From positions 84,002-107,047 of the forward strand of contig NW_014040388.1 of the NCBI RefSeq assembly GCF_001186125.1: 23,046 bases of DNA, read 5' to 3'. Shown here piece by piece: positions 1 through 11,300 of the stretch (position 1 is its first letter; the number at the start of each line of letters is the position of its first letter). The DNA comes from Sphaeroforma arctica JP610. Taxonomy: Eukaryota > Opisthokonta > Ichthyosporea > Ichthyophonida. Position numbers and translations under genes: made by a program. Under the pieces are notes generated by a model. That model was not told where the DNA came from and did no database searches. It worked only from the letters and a program-made list of their open reading frames with translations.

Positions 1-669
1 TATATATATATATTTATATATTCATATATATACTTATATAATATATATATATATAATATGTTCACGAAGTGTCCATTGAAGAAGTCGATTGAAGTTCGCA
101 CCCCGAATCACGTTATTTGCTAACTCATTTCCAGAACTTCATCCTTTTCAAGAGAAGCGGACGATGATATTATCACGAGCATTCAAGTACTTTCGACGTG
201 GTCGTCGGGTCGTGTGACAAACATTTTTGTAGCGCCTCGGGTGCCAAAAATTTCTTTAATCTTACGGACCCATACAATTAGTTGCCTGATTAATGTTGTG
301 TATTCGTGCGCTGAATGGATTGTGCACTATTGTAATGGTGAGAACGTCGGGACAATCTAGTATTACTTATACATGAACCTAAGGCTGTCTATATCTAGAT
401 TAATATATTACTAAAATATTTACTGATTGAGAGTGCTGGATTGTGTCTCAAATTGAAATTGTTGGTCCTGCACCATTCTTATAGCGCCACATACCGACTT
501 ACGATATTTAGGTATTACGACAAACTCTTTCAAACTAGATTGACGAACGTATTATTACTAGCGACTTACGGTATAAAAGGTATTACGACAAGCTCTTTCT
601 TACTCGTGCTCATACTTTAGAAATTGATTTATTCTGCACTCGAATTGGTGCTTGTTATATGGTTTTTTA
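1..669. other. Downstream flank of PNP, no gene seen
   Basis: Positions 1-58 are an AT dinucleotide microsatellite. A partial direct duplication is visible: the block at about 497-535 recurs at about 562-600 (both contain GGTATTACGACAA followed by CTCTTTC), a spacing of about 65 bp. I see no coding region with a recognisable product. The PNP polyadenylation signal lies inside this stretch on the minus strand. Confidence 0.6.
626..631 (-). terminator. Polyadenylation signal AATAAA for PNP
   Basis: The minus strand reads AATAAA about 40 nt past the PNP stop codon (670-672). The position is right for a canonical eukaryotic cleavage/polyadenylation signal. No transcript evidence is available. 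Confidence 0.6.
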
Positions 670-2095
670 CTAAAAAGCACTCTTGATTAGGCCTGTAACC
701 AGTTCCTGCATGTCCTTTGCCGTCTTATTAGCGGCTCCCAACACCTCGTCGTGTGTGGGTATATCGTGGCTGTCACGGCGAGTGATTACACAGTTGGTGA
801 CAAGGGTAAGCCCTACACATCGCATACCGCAGTGATGTGCGATCACGGCCTCAGGTGCGGTCGACATACCGACAGCGTCGGAGAAGGTGGCTAACATTCT
901 CGCTTCAGCGGGCGTTTCATAGCAAGGTCCACTGTTGTACATGTATGTTCCTCTATGCATGACCTGGAACATGAGAAGTTGCGTAAATAGTTATTAAAGA
1001 CTGAAACTGATTTATTCCTGATATCAAGCTTATGTATGTTGGCACAGACATTAATCTTAAGTTCGATACTTTAGATTTTGTGGGCAAAATCAAGTATGCG
1101 GATTCAAATGACTGGGCATAATGCGTGTGTTGTTGCGAGCGAGGTTCATTAGGTACTCCACTCCACTATTGTATATAATATGAATAATTCCGAACACACG
1201 TACACGATAGCGGAAATGAACAACGCATCAATGTACATCGACTACAGATCGCAGGCGCCTCCAAATTATTCCGTACCTTCGAAATACCAAGCTCCTGCGC
1301 AACCTCGTCAAGAGTATCAAGCAATTCCTCAGTGTAACACTGTCCGGTGGCGGGGAAACGGGGGCCCCAGCGGGCGTCATTAGGGCCTCTGAGGGGATTG
1401 TTTCCAGCGTTACCTACCCAATTGATGTGATCCTCGATGGCCATGATATCGCCTACGTTGTACTTTGGGTTCAAACCTCCGGCAGCGTTTGTAACTACAA
1501 GCAGCTCTGCGCCCATAAGTTTGGCTACACGGACGGGAAGGGTTACAGCGTACTGACTGTAGCCTTCGTACCAGTGGAATCGGCCACGCATGCACATTAC
1601 CACGGTATCTCCGATCTTACCGAATACGGCCTCTCCAGCATGTCCTTCGACTAAGTAATTTAATGAGAAAATGATGCAAGTGAAGCTGAATAAAGCGATG
1701 GACAAACAATACTGCGAGGTAAAGAAAAAATGTTCAAACCTATCTCTGACTATTAACAAAGATAAGGTCATCACGCAACAGAAGGAGTGAGAAGTAAGGC
1801 ATATACAATATGATGTTGTTCTGTGTGCCTAGCGCACAGAACAACAACTATAGTCCTGTGACAAACAATGACAACATATATATAGAAGCATACCGGTACT
1901 GACGGGGAAGTGAGGGATGTCTGTATAGCTGATTGCAATCTGATCTGAAAGAGTTTTGGATAGATGTTGTAAACCAGAACCGCAGATAATCAGTACGGAG
2001 GGCTTGCCTAGTGATTTTACCTTCTCCAAAAGATTGTCTGCGATCTCCTGGACAAGTTCGTAGGTGTAAGGGTTCACTTCCTGATGAGATGTCAT
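670..2095 (-). CDS. PNP: Purine nucleoside phosphorylase (trimeric, PNP/MTAP family), 3 exons
   Basis: Catalyses phosphorolysis of (deoxy)inosine and (deoxy)guanosine to base plus (deoxy)ribose-1-phosphate in cytosolic purine salvage. Exons: 2095-1894, 1650-1277 and 963-670. Introns of 243 nt (GTATGC...TTAG, phase 1) and 313 nt (GTACGG...CCAG, phase 0) restore one frame of 289 residues, the same length as human PNP. Visible motifs: phosphate loop GSGL (39-42, Ser40), His71 in [16 protein letters not shown] (89-98), [12 protein letters not shown], the NPLRGPND block, GPCYET with Glu208 (human Glu201), VGMSTAPE (Met225), and the base-binding Thr248-Asn249 followed by His263 (human 242/243/257). 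Asn249 fits 6-oxopurine selectivity. The residue after it is Cys250 where human PNP has Lys244. The start ATG at 2095 is the first in frame and aligns with the family N-terminus. OLA1 is divergently transcribed 1.4 kb away. MTAP is the alternative family member, but the TN/GPCYET spacing and length favour PNP. Confidence 0.95.
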
Positions 2096-2178
2096 GCTGG
2101 CTATAGTATTGGTAAACCGTTGGTTGTTGAGACTTAGAGATTGAGTCGAATATGATGAGTGGGCGTATCCTGCGGCTT

Positions 2179-2187
2179 CTTTATATA
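2179..2187 (-). promoter_or_regulatory. Putative TATA box of PNP (TATATAAAG)
   Basis: The minus strand carries TATATAAAG about 84-92 nt upstream of the PNP start codon. Sequence and distance suit a core promoter with a short 5' UTR. This is motif-based only. Confidence 0.45.
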
Positions 2188-3252
2188 TCGGCTTGTGTCT
2201 ACAATTTTATCGACGTTGTACATAGTTGTTGTTGTTGTTTACTTATTTTGCCCTTTTTGCTTTATCTGCTTTTAGAAAATAGGAGCTGATAAACGATAAA
2301 TATCCTAATAAGGTAATTTCTCATGTTTATGCTTTTTTATACTTTTGTTTAAAAAAAACACATGGTCCAATAGAAGGTCAAGGAACGTGAGGAATTATGT
2401 GGGCATCGGCAGAACCCGAGAACCGACGTGAGCGTTGGCCGTTGAGAAGATTTGAGTCTTGAGACGTGAGAACTGAGAGTTTAGAGACAATACTCTAAAT
2501 AAAATATTGTATTTCTTTTTAAATTTTTATTACTATAGAGTGAACTGTGGTCTAGTTAAATAAATATTTACCGGAGAAGCTTGAACGTCAGAACGGAGAC
2601 AAGGGGGTATTTTTGGTACTGAGTATAGATTAAAAAAAAGAAAAAGAAACTAAATTGACCAGTCCTCACTGTCTCCCCAGGCCCCACTCCCAGTCAGACT
2701 GTCAAGTGTCAGGCAGTCACATTGTCTGATTGTCCCAACTCCCCAGAGGCCCAGAGTCCAGACCCCAATCCCCACTCAACTCCTGACCTCGCAGCTCATA
2801 TGAGTTATTTTACAACAACAACAACAATTTGATCTCGTAGCCTTCTTCTAAAAATTAGACAACACACAGTCACAGTGTCACACACACACCAGTCAGGCAG
2901 TCACAATGTTCAAAATCAAACTGTGAGAGTGCGAGAGACGGAGATAAATATTTAGAGAGAGAGCGAGAGAGAACTCAGAGGAGTCTCTGGGAGAGTTGAG
3001 TCACAGAGAGGGTCAGTGTTAGACTGTTTTAGGAATAGTCAGAGACGAGTACCGTAACCGAGACGGTGTGACGGTGTGAGCGAGCGAGAGTTAGCTGACT
3101 GAGAGTGAGCGAGAGCGAGAGAAGAGATTTCTCTGAGACTACTAGTCTTGACTTGAGTCGGAGAGACTGAGACTCTGAGACGAGTCTGGGACTGTGAGAC
3201 TGTGAGTCCTACTGCTACTGCATGTTTACATATAAAATTAGGTCTTGTTTTA

Positions 3253-3260
3253 TATATAAA
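3253..3260 (+). promoter_or_regulatory. TATA-like element upstream of OLA1
   Basis: TATATAAA lies 265-272 nt upstream of the OLA1 start codon. The distance would imply a long 5' UTR or an unseen non-coding first exon, so this is a weak candidate in AT-rich surroundings. Confidence 0.25.
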
Positions 3261-3524
3261 AAATTACAACAAAAAAAACAAAAAAACAAAAAAATACCGC
3301 CTCACAACCGCAACTTATTATTACTCGGTCTGAAATTCTGAAAGTAAATAGAATCCGATGGCGGGAATACACACGTGAACGAACCACTGAACCTCGGTGT
3401 AAATAAATAAACATGAGCGGATCCCAGGAGAATATGTAGGATGGATACGTAGTGTTTAATATCATACTGATTAATTAAAGGTATCGTGCACAAGCAGTGG
3501 GCATACATACAGCCATAGTCGAAC

Positions 3525-3906
3525 ATGCCACCCAAAAAGAAAGTTGAAGCGGCAGCAGTCTCCGGGGCAGCTCGCTTCGGCCGAGTGAAGAATTCTTTGA
3601 AGTTCGGTCTGGTATGTGTTAGCAGATATGGAAGCCAGTTCAAGGCTATCTATCGTAAATGTACTGTATCCATAGATGTCTGATTCTACTAAACAGAGTT
3701 GGTATGGTTATTAACAAATTTTTTTCTCGTGGTGATGACATTGCTCTTCGATGGACAGTTTGCGTGTTAGACGCAAACACCTTCCAGACACAGGGCCCAT
3801 TGAAGAGCAACATACGTGTATGTAAATACACACACACACGCATACACATATGTGCACACCCACACCCACTCACCCACCCACACCCACTCACCCACCCACC
3901 CACACA

Positions 3907-3954
<48 letters not shown>

Positions 3955-6900
3955 CATACACATACACACACACTACACACTACACACACATATAGCATAC
4001 GCACACACACACACATATATACATGTATACATATATATACACTTACACATACTTATGTTTATATAAGTGTGTGCGTGTGTTTTGGGTTATTGTTTAGACG
4101 TGCCTTGTTTGCGATGCGAGTGTTCTTTTGTTACTTTGCTTGCGCTTGAGTACATATACTGCAGAAACACGTACAGTGAGGTGTATATTCTGTTTTTCTC
4201 CTACAAGTGGGGCATTTTAGGGCTCTTAGTGGGCGAGAAAACGCTATGGATTTCCTTAACAGTTATTTGATCCATTCTTGTGCATTTGTAGCCAAAGGTA
4301 CCCTTACCCGATGGAGTGTATGCTCGGCACTTTTGTATTCCGGATATGGTAAACACCACTGTTTCCCACAGGATGTAGTATATGTATAGTCATACATAAC
4401 TCCTCACTTTTCACCTGTCTACACCATCTACGCAAGATTCCTTTGAGCTGAGCCTACTCAATACAATACCAGGATCGTATCACTATGTCCTGCTAGCACC
4501 AGCATCCCCCCCCATTTTATCTTTAGAGGGTTTTCCGTTCACATACAACGAAACATTTCATCTGGTGCGTTCAGGTGGGACTCCCGAATGTGGGCAAATC
4601 GTCCCTGTTCAATCTGCTAACTGCGCAGAATGCGGAAGCCGCGAACTATCCCTTCTGCACGATCGAACGTATGTTATCGTAGCGTCGTGTGCGCATACGC
4701 ATGCGGCATGATTGTACTTTACGCGTGGCCATGCCATTCACATAGCTACGCATGGTCATACCGTTCACATAGCGTTTCATAGCCCTGTCAATCCACAGAA
4801 TATGTGCGTTGCGGTTTGGTTTAGTGTGAACGTATTGGAGTCAAATCAGTTACATCTCTGATTGCACAATGAAGGCGGACTTTCTGGGTAGCCTACACGA
4901 GCGTTTGTTCAGCGATGTTGTCTTCGCGTGTCATCCTGTTATTTGGATGTACTTCGTAGTGCAATACTATGGGCAGGGCACCCGCATGTGTGTTACGAGA
5001 GCCTGGTCTATACCATCTGTAATGTGAGGCTTGGAATTATTCGCATTCAGTCGACGACCCTAAAACCCTAAAACCTTAAAAACCTAAAACATGGTTTCTG
5101 GAGTCTCTGATCTTCTGCTGCGATCTCCGTTGCTTTGTTTTCCATTCACATAGTCCTATGCACAGTGACAATGTCTACACAACCACATATCCAGCGAACG
5201 GATGAGCAACGCCAATCCCACCATACCGCCAGGACTCCTTTGCCAGTTGCGCTGGCTGCTCTAATCTTTATTCCGTTCCATATTATTACTTCTCAATCCG
5301 TTAGTTGTACTAACGGGTCCAGCTTACTGATTGTTGTCTGAACAAGGCCGGGTTTGTATGTTCAGTGAACGGCTTGGGATGCCGATTGGCATACGCGTAT
5401 GCTGCGGTGTACAATCTGCAGTGAATAAATGAACGCACAGTGTTTTGAAATACATCTTCTCTCTTCCAATCACACAGCCAATGAGTCACGGTGTGCCGTG
5501 CCTGATGACCGATACGACTACCTGTGCAGCATCTGGAAGCCTCGTACGTTGAGACTAGTTTGCGCTCTGGAGTGATATTATTCTAGTATGATTGCACGTG
5601 AGGGAACCTAAGTTGACACCAACTTGCACTCTCCAAGCTCACGCATGTTTAGACAGGATGTAGTATGCGTTGATGTTTGTGTACATCGAGGTTATAGCGT
5701 AGTGTGTGGCGTTATGGTGGTGTAAAAACTAGAGAGAGTATTAACACTCAAGGACGAATGCCCAGCGCGTGTAAATCCACCAGTTTGTAATCTGCTAGAA
5801 GTAGTCATACTACTTCTTATGGGTCTGTGTTAGGGTAGGTAAACGTACTAAGCTTGTAGTAGAACACATGGTGCCGATCCGATAACAAGTGCAGAATTCA
5901 TATGCAATCGTAAATATGCCCGTGACCATGTAGCCTCATACCTGTTAAGTTGCGTGTTGTAACCCCATCCAATCGTCCGTCTCAGAGTTCATCTCATGGT
6001 GTCATATACAGCATCCGAGTACCCAGCCTACCTGCAGATCACCGACATTGCCGGCCTAGTGAAGGTATGGTGGGGATTCACAGTCGCTTTTTAATTGGGG
6101 GCGAGCGGTATCTCGCACAGACAGAACTCAGTACCACATACCGCCCCTCATGAAACGTGCCTAATGTACGCAACACGAACCCACACCCATAACAACGGAC
6201 CAATCAACAGGCCAGAGACCTGAGTCCTCGTATGACACCTGCGAAATGTCAAGGATTCTATCACCCGGTCGCTACCCTCACAGACCGAGACTCACGTTAA
6301 CGAACCGATGTTTGTCTGATTCTGTATTGTAACAGGGTGCCTCCGAAGGTAAGGGGCTGGGTAATGCCTTCTTATCGCATATCCAAGCGGTTGATGGCTA
6401 CTTCCATATTGTGCGTGCGTTTGAAGATCCAGATGTCACACATGTAGACGATGGAATCGACCCAATCCGTGATGCCGAGGTATGTGTGTCGGGGCTTGTA
6501 TGGGATCATGAAACATGCCTGCGTTATCTCATTGCACATGGTGCCATAATCGTAGGACGTATCAGCCAGTGTGTGCAAGGGCAGACGCATGTGTATGTAC
6601 ATAAGTGATGCAGAGTGCTTGCTTGCAAACCTACCGGTTGTGTACAGTAAACAGTTCGAGTGCCGAGTCTTTATGGAAGTATCTGATTCCATGGCTGTCC
6701 TGGTATACTTCAGATGTGTGGTTAGGAACGAACCCCCATGCCCCAACTCACAGCTCCCACACAACGCAACAGTATTGGCCACAGTTAGTGTGCTAGCGTG
6801 AGCATGCATAATGCGTTAGTGCGTATGCTATAGACTACCGTAGACCAATGGCGATGCCATGTGATGAGCTATTGAATGGATGAAAGTTCGGGACAATTCA

Positions 6901-8237
6901 ATTGCCGCGTTCGTACTTTCTGTGTCAGATGCGTATTGAAGACCTGATATGTGGGTATGCTATGCCACATACATATGCCTGGCCTTTATGTCTCTGCTGG
7001 TGCACCTATATATGTCCCTCTGAATCTTCTGTCGAGGTGGTTACATAGCTAGCTGTTCCTAAGCACTGCAGTGACCATTTACGGATTGCAAGTAGGTTGG
7101 TGTATGCGCGCGTGTGCATGCGGGGCTCCGAGGCAGTGTATGGCTAATACCAACCTTCGCATGATAAAAAACGCGGGTGGGCACTTACTGTCAATCTGGT
7201 TGCGCGCGGCTATCGCTTGTTGGACGCCCGGCGATAGAATTGCAAGCCACACATTTCATAGTCAAAACTTTACATCACACAGGTTTAGCATGGTTACACC
7301 ACTCATCGATGGAATTGCAAGCGTGCAGGCGCCACATATTTCATAGTCAAAACTTTACACAACACAGGTTTAGCATGGTTACACCACACCACTCACGACG
7401 ATTCGGCATACAAAAGTAGAACTTATGCGCACTTTATGGTTTGCTGCCGAAAATATGATACTGATTTACATATAGACACACTAATCCGGCTGTTCAAAAT
7501 GAGGATTAGGTTTTTGGGCCTACCATGCAGTTTGCTAAATGTTTTGTTGTCGGTATATACATTTGGGAATATCCACCAGACCATTCAGCATGAGCTGTGT
7601 CTCAAGGATCTTGATGCGTTGTCTAAGGCCTACAAGGCAGAGAAAGGTTCAAAATATGGGTTAGGTTTTTGGGCCAATCTTACAGTTATGATGCTAATTA
7701 TTTTGTTGTCGATATACATTTGGGAATATCCACCAGACCATTCAACATGAGCTGTGTCTCAAGGATCTGGATGCGCTGTCTAAGGCCTACAAGGCAGAGG
7801 AAGTGGATGTCAAGAAGACTCAGGGCAGCAAGCTGTCACAGTTGTTCATTGACACCATGGAGAAGGTTAAGGTGATGCTTGAAAAGGATATCCCAGGTAT
7901 GTGAATACATATCTATGTTGGAATATATAATGCTCTGTTCCTGTACGTTCTATTTGGAAGTAGTGTGATAGATTTCGAACATGTAGTACACATTTACAGT
8001 TTGTCCGTTCTACTGCGCCGCCACAATAATTGTCTTGACTTGTGATTCAATCACACAAAAAGTAAATATGTTAGAGCGCGACAGTTTTGCGTTTGGAGGG
8101 CATTCGTACACATACACAGTGGGAAGCGTGTCTGATATAATCCTATTGTGATGGAAAACTTATATTCACTTCTGAACATGCATCTCTATAGATAGATATT
8201 CGGAAGTGGTTGTTCACGCATTTAAACCATAGCCGTG

Positions 8238-8311
<74 letters not shown>

Positions 8312-11300
8312 TATATAAATATAAATAACTTCCAATATACATATCCCTTTCGTCTTTGCTGTGTCCCGCCAATCCTCTACCATTAGTCAGAGACGGTGAG
8401 TGGTCGTCGCCTGAGGTGGATATGATCAAGCGTAAGCTGCACACACTCATCACCACAAAGCCATGCATTTACTTGGTCAACCTGAGTGCCAAGGATTACA
8501 TTCGCAAGAAGAACAAATGGCTGGTCAAGCTACACCAGTGGATCCAGGTGAGGTGGTAGCACATGCATGTAGCGTTCTAGAATGGTAGTAATGGGGGAGC
8601 ATGGTGTAACAGCTGGGATTTGCTGAGGTTTGGCTGTAGGTATATGTGAGCTTACATTGGTATTGGTGTGCGATGCAGTTGAGAACAGAATAGCACAGCC
8701 ACACACAGACATAGTATTGCGTGCTCTACTCTAACCGTGTATGTATTTCCATTACGTTAACTGTAAGACATACTATTGCGTGCTCTATTGTAACCGTGTA
8801 TGTATTTCCATTACGTTAACTGTAAGACATACTATTGCGTGCTCTACTCTAACCGTGTATGTATTTTCTTCACGTTAACTGTAAGACATAGTATTGCGTG
8901 CTCTACTCTAACCGTGTATGTATTTCCTTCACGTTAACCGTAAGACATAGTATTGCGTGCTCTATTCTAACCGTGTATGTACTTCCATTACGTTAACTGT
9001 AAGACATACTATTGCGTACTCTACTCTAACCGTGTATGTATTTCCATTTCGTTAACTGTACGACATTATATTGCGTGCTCTACTCTAACCGTGTATGTAC
9101 ATTACATTAACTGTACGCTTGGGTGCACGGCGGAGGTTAGTTGATTTCGTTCTCTGTTGATCTGATATGTTTACGGCACTATACACATCGTGTGTAGATG
9201 GAATACATATAAACATCTATATGCACACTATGTTGAACTGTTATGGTTATGGCACTATACACATCATGTGTAGATAGAATATATATATACATCTATATGC
9301 ACAGTGATGCATATACTCCCAAGGACTGACCTATTTGTGTATGGACAACGTTCAGAAACACGGTAGAGGCCAAATGATCCTGTTCAGAGAAGGAAGCAGC
9401 TAGGACCTGTGATGTCACAAATGAAGATTTATTGTATCCATGTTTAGCGATGGACATGTCATGTTCACATGAATGGAGGTATATTGCGCCTATGTTAAAA
9501 ATGAAGATATATTATACCTATGTTTAGAATGAAGATATATTATACCCACGTTTAAAATGAAGATATATTATACCTATGTTTAGAATGAAGATATATTGTA
9601 CCAATGTTTAGAATGAAGATATATTATACAAATGTTTAGATTGAAGATATATTATGTTTAGCGATGGACATGTCATGTCCACATGAACTAATATCTCCAT
9701 TCATATGGACCATACACGCAGGCGCACGGGGGAGGTCAGATGATTCCGTTCAGCGTAGAATACGAACAAGAGCTTTGGGATCTGCGTGACGATGCGACAG
9801 CACTGGCCGAACAGGAGAAGGTCGCCAAGTCAGTGCTGCCCAAGGCCATAGTAAACGCCTACCACGAGCTCAACCTGATCCATTTTTTCACAGCAGGTGT
9901 GTTCGTAGTGTAGCTGGGTGTAGCCGTGGGGTGTTTAGTGCGCATGCAGAATCAGTGCTAGTTCACCGTATGAAAGGCCTTAGTTTGCTGGCAGAGGTTG
10001 AGAGACGACGGCACTGCGGGTACGAGAATACAGGTTGTGCACTTGTTGCTAGGCAACCCACGTTGCTTGGTTGTTAATTTCGCGTTGTTGTGTGTCAGGG
10101 TGCGAGAATACAGGTCGTGCACTTGTTGCTAGGCAACCCACGTTGCTTGGTTGTTAATTTCGCGTTGTTGTGTATCAGGGTGCGAGAATACAGGTTGTGC
10201 ACTTGTTGCTAGGCAACCCACGTTGCTTGGTTGCTAATTTCGCGTTGTTGTGTATCAGGATGCGAGAATGCAGGCTGTACACTTGTTGCTAGGCAACAAC
10301 CCACGTTGCTTGGTTGTTAATTCCGCGTTGTTGTGTATACGCCAGGTGAGAAAGAGGTGCGCTGCTGGACCGTGTACGGGGGTGCTGCTGCCCCTGCGGC
10401 TGCTGGTGTTATCCACACCGACTTTGAACGCGGCTTCATCAAAGCGGAGGTATGTTCGACGTAACGGGTTGGGTTGGGTATGCAGGATCACACGTGCCTG
10501 TGTTGACTGTTGCGTGTCTGTTTTGCAAGGGTTGCCGGTGTTTTGGTTGCCATAGCGATGGTCTATAAAGTGAACCAGGAACTCACGCTACAGGGCCGGT
10601 CCTAACTGTATCCGCACCGGTGCATCCCGCACGTGCGTAGAGAAGGAGAGCTTCACACAGCCAATCATACGGTCGTTGTTAGCGCTGGTATTTCTTTTCA
10701 GGGGCAGAATATATGAGAGTGACATACACAGCTTGTGGAGAGATATGCGCGTGTATAAGCGCATAGCAGGTTGCTTAGCAACCTCGCCAGTCCAAATATG
10801 GAGGCTTGATGAAATAGACTATTCTTTCACTATAATTATGTTGGGAGGCCAGCGAAGATACTCCATTCATCGCAGATTAAGTCAAGGCCGTACTTGTTAG
10901 ATATGTATGCATATGTATTCCATTCATCGCAGATTAAGTCAAGGCCGTACTTGTTAGATATGTATGCATATGTATTCCATTCATCGCAGATCAAGACACC
11001 GTACTTGTTAGATATGTATGCATATGTATTCCATTCATCGCAAATTAAGTCAAAGCCGTACGTGTTAGATATGTATGCATATTCCATTCATCACAGATCA
11101 AGACACCGTACTTGAGTTCTTTTCAACCACCACACGCAGCATGATATGATAGACAGCATTTATTACTTTATTGATCCCAATCTCGTAGGCTGTGAGCATG
11201 ATATGACAGAGCATCTAATGCTTTATTTACCCCAATCTCGTGGGTTGTGAGGATGATATGACAGATAGCATCTATATGACAGACAGCATCTAATACTTTA

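Larger units (their letters stand above)
2096..3524. other. Divergent PNP/OLA1 intergenic region with strand-skewed low-complexity tract
   Basis: Holds both promoters. From about 2640 to 2790 the plus strand is pyrimidine/CA-rich with repeated words such as CAGTCA and CCCCACTC. From about 2920 to 3210 it switches to GA-rich with words such as GAGAGAGCGAGAG, GAGACTG and GACTGTGAGACTGTGAG. It is followed at about 3264-3297 by runs of A broken by single C. Short GTT and AAC trinucleotide runs lie at about 2225 and 2815. No protein is recognisable on either strand. Confidence 0.6.

Noticed and set aside
1180-1654. Plus-strand open frames opposite PNP
   Set aside because: They overlap the conserved PNP exon 2 in antisense and have no recognisable product.
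3659-4149. Open frames rich in Thr-His and Tyr-Ile
   Set aside because: Translations of the CA/TA microsatellite in OLA1 intron 1.
10836-11115. Repeated YAYISNKYG-like and mirrored frames on both strands
   Set aside because: 57-bp array with a period divisible by three, inside OLA1 intron 9.
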